Origin: Phalacrocorax aristotelis | Taxonomy: Eukaryota; Chordata; Aves; Suliformes; Phalacrocoracidae | Length of the DNA: 64,000 nucleotides | NCBI RefSeq assembly: GCF_949628215.1 | Contig: NC_134282.1 | Location: 1,347,001 to 1,411,000 of the forward strand | Reading direction: 5' to 3' | Shown here: in pieces, positions 1 to 11,850 of the stretch | Layout: every line of letters starts with the position of its first letter | Numbering within the stretch: position 1 is the first letter of the stretch | Made by a program: the position numbers and the translations under genes | The notes under the pieces: model-generated | Told to the model about the DNA's origin: nothing | Database searches by the model: none | What the model saw: the letters and a program-made list of their open reading frames with translations, nothing else

Positions 1-2094
1 CAGGACAGCTCTATCAGAAACTGTGCTCATCAGTACGACAGATTGTTTCAGCACAGTGCTCTCACCCAAATGGTGCCATGATGCAATGATTTATAATTCT
101 ATTTGAGTAGCTTCTTTTTCATGGGCTTCTAATGAAAGGTCCTGCCGTAATTTTTACCAGGGAACAGTTCAAATTACCTGCACGAAAGTCCTCCTCACTA
201 CCTAACCTTCACATGCTATTAAGCAAACATCTCTTTATTAACCAAATATTAGTTGGAGAATTTCCCTGCTCTTAGTGATATTTCCAAGGCTCTACCAGCA
301 GAGGATGTCCACCAGAGGTGGATTGAGGTGCTGGTGAATTGCTTTCTTTAGGATTTATGGTTGCACAGCGTGAGACTGTGAATGGGGGTACCTGTGTGTT
401 GGAAGTCACGGGAATGCTCTATAAGGCATAAGGAAAAAAAAAATTTAAAAAGTGCTGGAGAACACTTCAAAGAGGCCAGGTTCTGCTGCAAGGATCCTGT
501 GACAACCTCAGCCAGTGCTTTTCAGCATCTTCAGTCATTGTCTCATTTCAGCAAATTAAGACATGCCCATGCTTGATCATTATCGTAGTTCACAAAGCAA
601 GGAATAATTTATGTCTCTCTGGCTAATGATGGTACCTCACAGGCTGAGAGGACCACTTCAATGAAGTGGCATTGTATCAGTGAGCCAGGCAGTCAGGCAC
701 ATGCAGAAAACATTTCTGTCTTAATGCATTTTTTCCTCCCCAAAGAAAACATACATTCTATAGCCTTCTTGTACCATTCTTCTTCCTGCATTACTCCAAG
801 ATATTCTTTCTAGAACATGTCTTCAGTCCTTTCCCCATACAGCTAAACTGTAGGTCAGACAGTAGGTGAGTCTGATACAGCCTCAGGTACAGAACCCCGC
901 CCCCCAAGAAATATTCGAGATCATTGCAATAAAGAGGAAATAAACAAAATGATGAACCCTGCTGATTAGTCTTGCAGTATATAGCTGCTATTGAGCTGAC
1001 ACGTTAAATGGCGGGCAGAAAATAACACTACTACTATTACTATATATATTCATATTACTATGGAGAAGGCAGCAGCAGTTCTTGCCCTCATCCCATCAGC
1101 AACATTAGCTGGCACCAGGTAGTGGGATCTCTACCATCAAGAGTTGTCCAAACCTTAAAAGAATGCATTCAAAGCAGAGAAGGAACAGAGAGATGTTACC
1201 CGGGTGAAGGATACAACACCCTTACTTTCACTGCACTTTTTCATCCCACCAGTAAAGCAGCTTTGTCTGTGAATCTGGCTACAGCATGGAGGGAGTAAAA
1301 GAGAGAACGTGCACATACACCTCTTGCAAAATTAATGCCACAGTGTTAAGTTCAACAGGAATCTCATTTTAACAGCAAAAAATACTATTTCCATGGAATC
1401 ACCGTCTCCCTGGAACAACCCTCCCAGCAGGTACTTGTACCTGCAGGACAAGTGGCTATGCTATGTCTAATCCTCAGAAACCTCTGATCTCGTACACATC
1501 ACTGGCTTGCAACCATGAAGTTACATAGGACCGCCGAAGACAAAGCTTACGGCGTGCTTCACAGTCCAAGTGGCACCTGGCATCCACCAGAAAATAGAAA
1601 CCTCAGCACATCTAATTGCAGAGCTTCAGAGCAGCCCGTGCAGCCCAGCACATGAGCATCCTTCTGGGCCTGTAGCGAGCACAGGACCAGCACCCCCCAC
1701 TGGGTTCTGCGATTACTTCACCTCTTCTTCCAAGAGACTATAAGACCAGAGAACAGAAGAGTTGCAAAATTTTTGCAATCTTCAGTATTTGCTTTTTCCT
1801 TTATCTACTTTAATCCTTGTTTTTCCTTGGTGAGAGACAGCCAAAGTAGTTTTAACTTAATTTTAGGCTTTGAAAATGCAGTTAAGCCAGTTCATTATAA
1901 GCACCTGTAGTTTATCTGGGAAAAGTGCCAGAAAACTTTATAATAGTTTTAAGCAGTCTGAAACAATAGTTGGGTAAGCGTACTTTTGAGAAAAGGTAGG
2001 TATTAGCCCCCACAGAGGAACCAAAATGAAAGGAGACCTTCATATCTTTGCCAGAAAGTTTTGTTCAGGTGCTAGAGGGTTTTTTTTTCACTTC

Positions 2095-2370
2095 CGTGTC
2101 AAAATATTAACCATTTCTGAGTTACAGATTCAGCAGATGAAATTGTTTAGGGTTTATAATCAAAGAGCTCATAATGAATTATTTAGCATTTACAGTCAGT
2201 CTGTGGAACTGATAATCCGATGATTTAATTAATTGCATGATTTAATTCCAATCCCATATATCAATAGCTAACAAACAGCTATTCATATAACCAAATACTT
2301 CTGTCAGGGTTCACTCAGTAAGTGGACTGCCTTAACTTTCACTTTAGCTTAATTCTGGTGATACCAGCAC
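2095..2370. other. Conserved-element-like AT-rich block with homeodomain-type sites
   Basis: There is a dense set of TAAT/ATTA cores, including GATTTAATTAATTGCATGAT, with no repeat signature and balanced complexity. This is the look of a conserved vertebrate noncoding element, but no alignment was possible. Confidence 0.2.
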
Positions 2371-3824
2371 AATTTTAGTTCCCTGTTTTTTTTTTTTTAC
2401 TAGAGATTTAATAATTTTTAAAACAAAAAAATAATTTAATTAAAAAGCCATTATTTTCAGAAGCTGCACAGACCAAGACCCTTTCCATATTGAGTGAATA
2501 TTAAGCAGTCAAGGAAGACCCTGATGGGCCCCCAGTTAGTGTTTGGGTCTCTCACATAGTCCTGCTCGTAGATCCCACTAACAGATCACAGTCATCCCGC
2601 TCAGCATACAGATTTGTACCTTTGAACACAACATGCTCCCAAAATATGTCAAAGGAGTTACCTCCACAGTGTGACCCTACCGTGGCACTGGGCAATAATC
2701 TGTGTCTGACAAAACATGCTCCTGACACAATTAAAACTGGACCAGGCGAAACCCTTCTTAACCCTCAAGAAGCCTCCAAGACCAAGGATAATACACCAGC
2801 CAGCTGGAGAAAGCGAGTGCCCCATTTTCCTTAAGTCCCTCCTCTATGTCAGCAATAAACTCAATTCTTTTTTCTCCTCACACTGAAGAGAATCTCTTCA
2901 TACACTGGATTTCCCTCCATCTGCAGCGTTTAAACCCGGTGATGTACTGCACTGCCTATCACAGAGTCTCTGGTGGGTACGTGCTCTTTTGGCCATAGCA
3001 GCAGTAAAATTAAACAGGGACACACCCACAACAATCCAAACAACAGACTTGCTACGCTTAAATTATTCTCTGCAGAATTTTATATAACCTCACCTGGCAG
3101 GTAATGATTTGAATAGGAAGGTACTCCTGGACTGCTTGAGCTTTTCATCCAGTTGGGACCTTGCCTCCATCAGGAGAGGAAAAAGCAGGGGAGCTGAGGT
3201 TGTGTGGTTCCAGTCCCTCCTACTTCTACCTCCAGGTCAGCCTTCTGCTGAGATGGCACCTGTGATGCTTCCTATTCAAACAATGTTCAAAAAGGGTTTT
3301 ACCAAAACTTTGTATAATCTAAAACAAATGCCACCTTCTCACCTCAAAGTCCTTTGACCAGACTTACATGTACAAAGTCCTCCTGGACTGATACATGTAA
3401 AAACTTAGACTTTAAAGACCAAACACACGATATGGTTGCTGTTATCACTTTCTCTTGCAGAAGCTGCAACTGTCCTGACACACGAGAGCAAGGCCCATGA
3501 GAGGTACGCACAGGCACAGGTTTTCAAGGGTCAGTATACCACACCCAGCTGGGGAGGTGCTGCCCATTACGTTTCCTGCACACCAGTTCCCCGTTAGTAA
3601 AACCCAGAATGTTCTAAGACAAGTAAAACGTAGCCTTACTTCAGAAGTTATTTACCTCTAATTGTACATGGTATTTAACAATCACTGTTAGGTTTTTTTC
3701 CTCCTTTTGTGGTGGGAAAGTGCCTACAGGAAATTGCATTTTGATCTCTCCAACTTTGACCTCCAAAAACTTGAAGGAGCTGCATATTTGGACACAGCAT
3801 GAATACAATGAATCTTATTTTTCT

Positions 3825-4065
3825 GTATTTTGTGATGCTGCTGCCATCTAGAGTATAAAAGTGATATTGTGTCAAGCAACACCATCAGCACTATTTAATT
3901 AATGGATTTTTGTATTAACAGTGAGCAAGTATAATCATAAGCATACATTTTTCTCTATTTCGTTCCACTGCTGCCACCTAGAGTTATAAACCAAGTATAT
4001 GATTTTTATAACTAGAGCTATTTAATTAGTGGCTATTTATATTCGTGGGTGATACCTTACTTCTT
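3825..4065 (+). repeat. Diverged tandem duplication, about 125-bp unit, two copies
   Basis: Copy 1 has CTGCTGCCATCTAGAGTATA and then CTATTTAATTAATGG. Copy 2 has CTGCTGCCACCTAGAGTTAT and then CTATTTAATTAGTGG, at matching spacing and preceded in both by TTTTCTSTATTT. The match runs over most of the unit. Confidence 0.55.
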
Positions 4066-4360
4066 CCACAATTTTCTCATTACTTTGGCTTGTCCCTTTG
4101 TCCTGAACGTCAGTATAACCCAAGTATTGCATCTAATGTTCTTTTAAAAAAAATTAACGAAGTGGTTAAGCCAAATAACTTATTGTCATTTGGGGATTTT
4201 AAAGATAATTGTTAAATAAGGTTACATGTAGAGGAAATATCTTAGGTCAACCTGACATTTTTTTTCCCTGGTTGCAGGACATCATTCATCATAAAAAATT
4301 AGATTTAATATTTGTATGACAGCCCCTAATCAGAATGAATAGGGGAAGAAGTAAGCCGCC

Positions 4361-4380
4361 ATTGTCATTAACAATGACAG
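4361..4380. repeat. Short palindrome with paired SOX-type sites
   Basis: TGTCATT-AAC-AATGACA is a perfect 7-bp inverted repeat inside CCATTGTCATTAACAATGAC. The outer parts are two opposed SOX-core sites (ATTGT and ACAAT) around a TAA core. Confidence 0.5.
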
Positions 4381-5099
4381 ACAGTCGCTCTTACTCCGGT
4401 AAAAAACCCCAAGATTTTACAGACCCTTTTTTTTCTGTGTCACAGAAAGCAACACACATGCCTTGGGGACTGTAAAACAATCAATAAAAGAAAATAATGA
4501 AGAATAGGTTACCAAATCTGCAGTCACTAGTGCATGTGACCTCCTTGTATATTTGAAGGTTCAAAAGAAGTCTCCTTTGATGCCTAGTAGGTAACTACAG
4601 AAATTCCTGGAAGAAATCCTAGGCATTCTTGTTCTTTTAGCCTATTTAATTTTTAGACAGCTTTGGATGACTGCACTGGAGGTAACAGCAACCCTCCAAG
4701 ATCAATCATCCACCAACTCTTTACCTGGATTGTTCCTTCCTCTTTGCTGATGTAATCACTTTCATTATCCCTCTTCAGGTGGCCTCGACAGCTTACTTTG
4801 TTGGGAATCCTTAGCTTGTCATGTCTAGTGGAAACAGTAGCACTTTCTATATCTTTGTTTGACAGCTCTATTACAGTGCCTCAAAACTCAGGAATTTAAT
4901 ACATAGGCCTCCTCAATATCTCTAATGGCAAATTTAATGAAAAAAACCCCTTTTCTTGGACTTTGATCACAGAACTTTCTCTAGCTGGCTGTTCTTGGTT
5001 CCTAGTTCCTCTAGCTGTGCCCCTTGCCTTCTTTCACCTACCTGTGAAGTAAAGCCCATGTCCTGGTTTTGTCTTTTCAAACTATCTTTATGAAAACTA

Positions 5100-6300
5100 G
5101 TCACAGCTCTTGTCACAATGGCTTCACCTTAACAGCAACATGAAAGTCGCGCGTGCTTCTGTATATCCTCCAGATAGCTCGCCCCAGGACAAGTGCTGCA
5201 GATAACACAGGTAGCCAAATGAAGCAAGGTTTTATTCCCAGGCTGGCGTCATTTGTCTTTCTGGTTGTAACGTGGGAACTTTTGAATAATACATCCAGTC
5301 ACAGAATTTCTCACAGAATGGCCTAGGCATAAATGCATAGGTATTTACAGATTTAAGCAGAATCAAATGAGAAAGCTAAACAGGCAATATATGAAGCTCA
5401 GATACAGAGCTGGCGGAACCAGAAGCCTCAGTATGACCTGTAATTGTCTACAGATCAAAGCCATTAACCGCACGCAGTATAACAACAAAACATCTCGTCT
5501 CTGCTTGTCTTCTCACTGTAGGAAAAGAGAATTAACAACGGTGTGAAAGATAGGTCTGGAGGAAAGAGCCACAAGAGTCCGACACGTATATAGGATGAAG
5601 AGAGAATGGCTTGGGGGTGGAAGGAAGGACTCACAGCTGGCGACGTCCGGCATTGCGAGGGCACCTGTAGTGTCTGACACAAGGAAGGAGAGGGGCCCTT
5701 CAGGGCATTCCTGAAAATTTAACAGAGCAGGAAAGTGGGGGATAGGACCTTGGCAAGCTAGATTGACAAATATAAAAATTGCGCAGTGCAAGGAAAGGCC
5801 TAACAAGCAGTCTCCTGAAGTATTATTCACCCTGATTAGTGATTACCCTATGAGATTATACAAGAAAAACAATCCCATGTGTGCTTAGAAATAGCCTTTG
5901 TGTGGAAGGTGTGGCAAAAGCATTGGCAATAGGCTGTTATCGCCTAACCTCAGCTATATCTGAATAACGATTAAAAAATAAGATGTGTAAACTACATAAT
6001 CCTACCTCCAGCAGCTGTTATAACCTCTCACTCATGCTGTCTCTATCCTCGTAGACTATCCCGAGTTTTGTCGAAGGAGCTTTGATTCTTCCTGTAAAAT
6101 TGACCCAGGGGTGAATGATAATACATTACTTTTATGGGAATGGACTATCTGTTATCTTCCTGGGTTAGCAACCACTGTCTGAAATTTATCTCTTTTTTTC
6201 AGTTTGAGATAGGAGTAATTTGTTATCATGTTCCGTTTGATCTGCGGTGACAATAATTTTGGGAATTCTTGTTTTTGTTCGGTATTGGCAACATTTTTCT
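5100..6300 (-). mobile_element. Candidate LTR-type retroelement insertion (solo LTR or remnant)
   Basis: This block carries many CpG dinucleotides, unlike the CpG-poor DNA on both sides, which suggests sequence too young to have lost its CpGs. Read on the minus strand it has an AATAAA signal (complement of TTTATT near 5229) followed by CTTGCTTCATTTGGC and a GC-richer tail, an arrangement like the R-U5 part of an LTR. A short internal repeat of the CACAGAAT type lies near 5300. Ends and target-site duplication could not be fixed, and no gag, pol or env coding is visible. It could instead be another recent insertion or a small local CpG-rich element. Confidence 0.35.
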
Positions 6301-9300
6301 TTTCCTCTGGCCTCTAAGTCTCAGATCTGGTAATTCTAATACGTGATACTCTCAGTTTAGGAAAAAGGTATTATGTTTTTGATACTTTGTTTTCTTTAAA
6401 ACTCAATTTCTCTCGTATTTATGCTGATTTTTATTCTAGCACTTGTGACCATAAAGCCAGGTATGTTATACTTGAACTGACACAACAGAGCATAACAAAA
6501 ATGAGGCAGTTGCAACTTGTAAATCACTATCTATGAACTTGCGTGGAATCCCACCTTGGACAAATTATGATAAGCCTTTGATATTCAGCATAAGCTCAAT
6601 ATTTAAAATGAGAATCGATCAGAAGTTTGCACCACTGGATGATCATCTAGCAGACAGATTAATCTTGTATAAGCTTCTTGAGGGATTTTTGTGCTTTGTT
6701 AGACTTAAAAAATAATTAATAATTTGTTTCTGTAACTTCCATAAGGTTTTTTCCTGTGCCAGTCCTCCTGGTAGCGTATCAGTCATTCTGTCCTCAAGCT
6801 CCAGCCCAAGCAGAACGTGTGGGGGGCCGTTGCCCAGGTACCTTGGCATGTAACGGTGCTTTTTAAAGGCTCTCCTTGTTGTGTGCAACTGTCCCTCCCG
6901 TATGGTGCTCTGATGAATTTGCCAGTGAGTACAACTGCTCTGTAGTTAGTACGGTTAATCCTTTCCTGACATCTAGTCCCTGCTATGTGTAGTTCAGTCT
7001 GTCTCCCAGAGCGTGGGACTAACTAGTTTTACTTCAGGTAAGTGGTCCAGAGGTTACTTCTTCTTCTAGAACCCTGAAGAGTCAGGTCATGGCATTTTGA
7101 AGGCTTTTAATTGCTGGGCTGGGTTCAAGCTATAGAGAAAATTTGGAAAAAGGTATCTACTAAGAATAGACCTAACACTTCTGAACCTTCTTTACTAAGT
7201 TGGTTCTCCTCAAACTAATGGCTTGCTTTTTTTTTTAGTAAAATAACAATGCTTCATTTCAAAATGCAGTGGTGGTATCTGCCACTGTCTTTGGCTCCTC
7301 ATCTTGTTTTTTCAACACTGAGCTTATTATTACCTTACTGGTGCCTGAATTTATTCAGTAACTATTATTTTAACCACCTAGCTCTCTTTTGGTGTTAACT
7401 GTTCAGCACAATGGAATTTATACCGATGCGTTACCTTTTGCTGAAAGCACACACAGAACTTAATAAAGTGCGTGAGAGCTTTAAGAAAAGCATTTGAATC
7501 CTGATCAGCAGTCAAAGTCTACCCAAAACACACAGTTGATAGTCTGATTCTGCAGCCTGCTCTTCGATCCAAATTCACACGGGATCCCTGTTGCATTGTT
7601 TCAAGTGCTATTTTCATCTTCTTGTAATGTGATTCAAACTGGTTCAGACATAAGGGTTGCCATTCTGTTCACATCATTGAACAAGCATAGCTTTTGCTTT
7701 TGACAGTAAGTGGTCAGGCTCATAATGCCTCTAGTAATTATCTTGCACTGAATACCAATATTTATTTTGAAATTTACATCCAGGAACTAATCAGGTACAA
7801 AATCCTGCTTTGAACGTCTATTTAGAGACTCAGAGAGATCTGCTCCCATGTGATCACAGCTTTGTCCTCAAGCTGTTTGCTCACATATGTGTGTTTGCTC
7901 TTACACCGTAACAATTTTCCTGAGCGGTGGGTGCACGTTTACATTATATAAGTAAGTCATGTAAGGCAGAGAAAGGCAGTACAATTCATTAGACCAAATG
8001 CTGTAAATGGGAGAAAGACAAGCTTTTCAGTGCATATCCCTGTCTTCAGGTTTGTAACAGGCACAGCAAAATTTAAGCCGAGGCTTCATACAATTATGCC
8101 AGCTTAGCTAGACACATGATTGCATCCCTTTTCACGGAGCAGTTTTGAAGTATCTTACAGTTGTCCTACATTTATGCAAACCAACTTGTCCTTCTTTTTC
8201 ACCTTTTGCTAACTCTGTTTTCTGTAGTTGTGCCAAGGTATGTCTTTCCAATGAATGCGGTTCGAGTCTGTAACTGTTTGCTAACAGTACCATTTGGAAA
8301 GAAGACTTTTTCAGTAGCTCTCAAAATATTCAATTTACTCCAATAATTGCTTTGGCCTCCTTTTTCTTTCTACCATAAACATTTGGTCTGATCAGCCTCA
8401 CATTATATAGATTCATTAGCTAGCTCTGCACCATAATGATCAATGACCTTATCCAACAGTTTGTCATAAAGTACCTTTGCAAAGTAATGTTGCTGATCAA
8501 AGGAGTCTTGGAACACATTCCCTTTAAAAAACATCATACAGCAAAAAAAACCCAAACAACCCACATTCCAACTCCCATCCCTGGGCTTACTTCAGTACTT
8601 AATCCCATGACTGATCCTTGAAAAAGACACTGTTGGCTGCAATGGGTTGAAATGTAACCACTGAACTGAAGAATCACAATCATCCTTCCTTTCTCTGGCT
8701 CCATAAATGTCTAAACCGCAACAGCCTCTGCAGAAGGAACCAGCCCATGTGCTCTGCTTGTCTTCCCTGTGAGGCAGCATAATGCATAGACTGAACTTTA
8801 GGCAGAACTTTAGGCATTTGGAGAACTTTAAAGGTGTACGGCTATGGGATACACACATCTCCAGTGTTAGAGAGCAACTACAGCGAGCATCTGAGGAGAT
8901 CTGAAGAAATTTTGGTAATGAAGTCTCACTTTGAAAACAAAGCCCTCTGTAGAACTAATTTTACAATTAAAATATTATAAATTCCACCTAAGAGTTTTCA
9001 TAAAAGTGACTAGTCACAGCTTCTCCCCCAGATTTTATCAGAATTGCACATCTTTGTTTTGTACTGTTGGGGTTGCCTCAGAGGAGAGCGAAGTTTAACA
9101 GCAGGCAGTGTGTGTGTATTTGGGGGGGTTCAGTATCCACATCAGCTTCAAATAAACTGCCAGTCTGCAAAAGAAGGCCTTTCCTGGTTTATTGCAGTAT
9201 TCAAAACTTTGGATTTTGAACTACATGTCTCAATTTTACTGTATAGGGTCTTAGTGTGTGTCTAGGTTTGCCCACTTTGTCAGTGGATATGCTGTGAATT

Positions 9301-10357
9301 CTACCTATGGGTTTTGTCTAAACAGGGGATCCACTGGATACCTTTAATTTAGGTATTCCAATATATTTTCTGTTGCAGGGAATTTTATTCTAAAATAATA
9401 ATAATTTTATTTCAGAAAAATTATTGTTACCCAAACCAGAGAAGTTACTTCAGAATAAAGTCACCTGTAATTGGAAAGAAACTACTTACATGGGGAATTA
9501 CTCAGTATAGCAAAAGTGAAATAATTCTTCTGGGGTGGTTATGCAAGCCAACTTCAAAATGCAGCCAAAGTGCGAATCTACAGAATATGGCCCAAATGCA
9601 GGCTCTTACATGCTTGAGGTGGCAGATAAATTACAGCAGTGAAAATACAGACAATTCATTCGAGCCCTGTGTTTGGGTGGATATTTCCCATGCTATTAGC
9701 CATGTTTGCAGTATCATTATCATAATTTTATCATGATTTAGTTGTACTATAGTAAGTCCAGAGACTTGAATCAGGCTGCTCTGCTAGGCAGCCTTCAAGC
9801 AAACTTGATGTGGCCACCCTTTCCCAAAGCAACCAGGGAAGCCAGATAACAGCAGCAGAGCATAACTTCAAAAGGTGCTCGTATGGGAAGTTATCCCACT
9901 GAAGTCAAAGGTTCTAGGCCTGAATTTAGAATCAAATTGCTTTTGCCCTTAAACAAGGGCTTTTCCCTATCGCCCATTTCTTTTTATGCTGCCTGATTTC
10001 ATCGTGAAGACACAGAGCTGAATTTGCAAAAATCACAGCCATTTCCATGGCAACAGATTGTGATGTTATGATGTCCACTGGTGGAGCAAACAAAACAAGC
10101 GACCGAGCTGTCGGGATAAGGAGGGAGTAGGAGTACATTAAAACCTTAAAGACGCATTTCTAAAATCACTGCTGGTTGATATCATATCCATTTCGCAGAC
10201 ATCCACAGCCACTTCCCCCCCCCGCCCCAGGCCATGACTCGTTACAGAAGTTAAGATGGTGAGTTAGGGCTGACCTAACAAACAGGAAAGTCAGTCAAAA
10301 GTCTGCCCCGGGTTTTGGGAACCGGATTGGACAAGAGAGCATGCCACTGTGAACATG
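6301..10357. other. Intergenic, no gene seen
   Basis: Noncoding sequence without recognisable exons or repeats apart from the 12-bp tandem repeat and a short TG tract with a G run near 9105-9127. The short open frames have no family resemblance. Confidence 0.7.
8793..8816 (+). repeat. 12-bp direct tandem repeat, two perfect copies
   Basis: GAACTTTAGGCA occurs twice head to tail, with a third partial copy (GAACTTTA) shortly after. Likely replication slippage. Confidence 0.8.
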
Positions 10358-10440
10358 ATGTAGGTAAGTATTATTATTCTTGTTTAAAGGGGACATTAAA
10401 TAGCCTGGTGCCATGTGATTTATCCAGCATCAAGTACTAG
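10358..10440 (-). mobile_element. MIR-like SINE remnant
   Basis: TAGGTAAGTATTATTATTCT, then TTTAAAGGGGA and GTGATTTATCCAGCATCAAG follow the reverse complement of the MIR core (TAGTATTATTATCCCC, TTTACAGATGAGG, GACTTGCCCAAGGTCAC). Heavily diverged. Confidence 0.45.
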
Positions 10441-11289
10441 ATCTCTGAAAGATCTACATGGGGCTGATAAATTACAGAATTCTTGTCCTATTTATTAATA
10501 AATTACAATCACTTTAGCATTCCACTGACTTTTCAGGTTTGCATCTGCCTAATAGGATGAATTCCACTTAGAAGCAGTGAGTTTTCATTTTATTTAGGAA
10601 AGACAATAATATTCAGTATTATGGGGTTAAATTTAATACGTGATTTAAAGTTCAAGGTTAAACTCACATTGAAATTCCAAAAAATTAGGATAGAGGGGAA
10701 AAAAAAGAGGGAAAAATGAATCCTGATTCCATATATTAGCAACTTACTTGAATATAACATTATTTGTAGAAATATAAGTGTTATCTGTAAAACTATGGAA
10801 CTCAGTTCTGCTGCCATTGAAGCCAATGGAGATTTTGTTTCAATCATCCCCACTGTCAGATTTATATTTTAAAAAACATTTTATTATAAAGAGATATATA
10901 TTACAAAAGTGCCCCTTTGATAGACGGCAGCAGCAGAATGAAATCTTTGAATAAGTTCTTTGAAGCCTGCAGTTTTATGAGCTCAGTGCCTTCAGAAGCT
11001 TCTAAAGTAGTTATAGACAAATGGAAACAGCTAAGGCTTTGCACACTTACTTCAAACATAAGTGAGTGACTAACATAAAATTGTAGTGGCCATTAAAACT
11101 TCAAAGGAGGAGAGTGACCTGAATATTACTTGTCATAGTACAGAATTTGTTACTGGAAGATCTGATCAACTTTTAAAATTATAGTATCTCCACCAAATGC
11201 CAAGATCGTGACTTAGATAAAATTATTCTGTCTCAAATAAAATTTTATTCCTGAGATTTCACTTATGATACCAGTGAAAGCAAGCAATA

Positions 11290-11850
11290 GCTGGGTAGTC
11301 ATATGATGCTGGCTCCCCCTCCTTGCTTCCAGCTAAATCTTGACTCTATCTTGCTAAAGCTGCTGTCCTCATAATCTATTCTACCTTCTTCCTACCTCTC
11401 ATGGTATCTCTGCCCAGAAAGCCTTTCCTTCTGCTGCGGGCCATAAAACTGTCCCCTTTTCTTACAAAGTCTGCTTCACAACTCACTTTTCCCCAGTATT
11501 TCTTGAGCTATGACCAAGCTTTCTAGCCTTACTACGGATGCAGTCATACAAATACTTAGGATACAGTTCAAGAAGATTAAGAAGTCACTGTTGCCAACTC
11601 ATCTGTTGGTTATCTCCCCCCACCAGAAGTGTGGTAACTGTGTGAATTGTTAATCCTTTGAAAAATCTAGCGATCTAGTATTACGGCATATATTTCTCTT
11701 CCAATTCTTTGTTAGATGTCATCTGTTTCTTTGTCAAGTCCTGTTGTATCTCACTTAGACTGTAAGGTCCTCAAATGTAATAACTTCTTTAATTATATTA
11801 AGGAAAAAAAGGACGTCTGTGTATACAGTAATATGTAATGGTATTAACAG
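11290..11850 (+). mobile_element. L3/CR1-like LINE 3' end remnant
   Basis: A TC-rich stretch with CAACTCACTTTTCCCCAG is followed at 11745-11775 by CTCACTTAGACTGTAAGGTC, matching the TTAGACTGTAAGCTCCTTG signature near the 3' end of L3-type elements. It ends with a GTATACAGTAATATG-like terminus. Worn, but the order of signatures is right. Confidence 0.4.

Larger units (their letters stand above)
1..5099. other. Intergenic, no gene seen
   Basis: AT-rich noncoding DNA. No open frame longer than about 80 codons, no splice-flanked conserved exon and no RNA gene recognised. It holds a short ACT/TA-rich low-complexity tract near 1025-1062, the homeodomain-rich block, the duplicated unit and the SOX-type palindrome listed separately. 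Confidence 0.7.
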
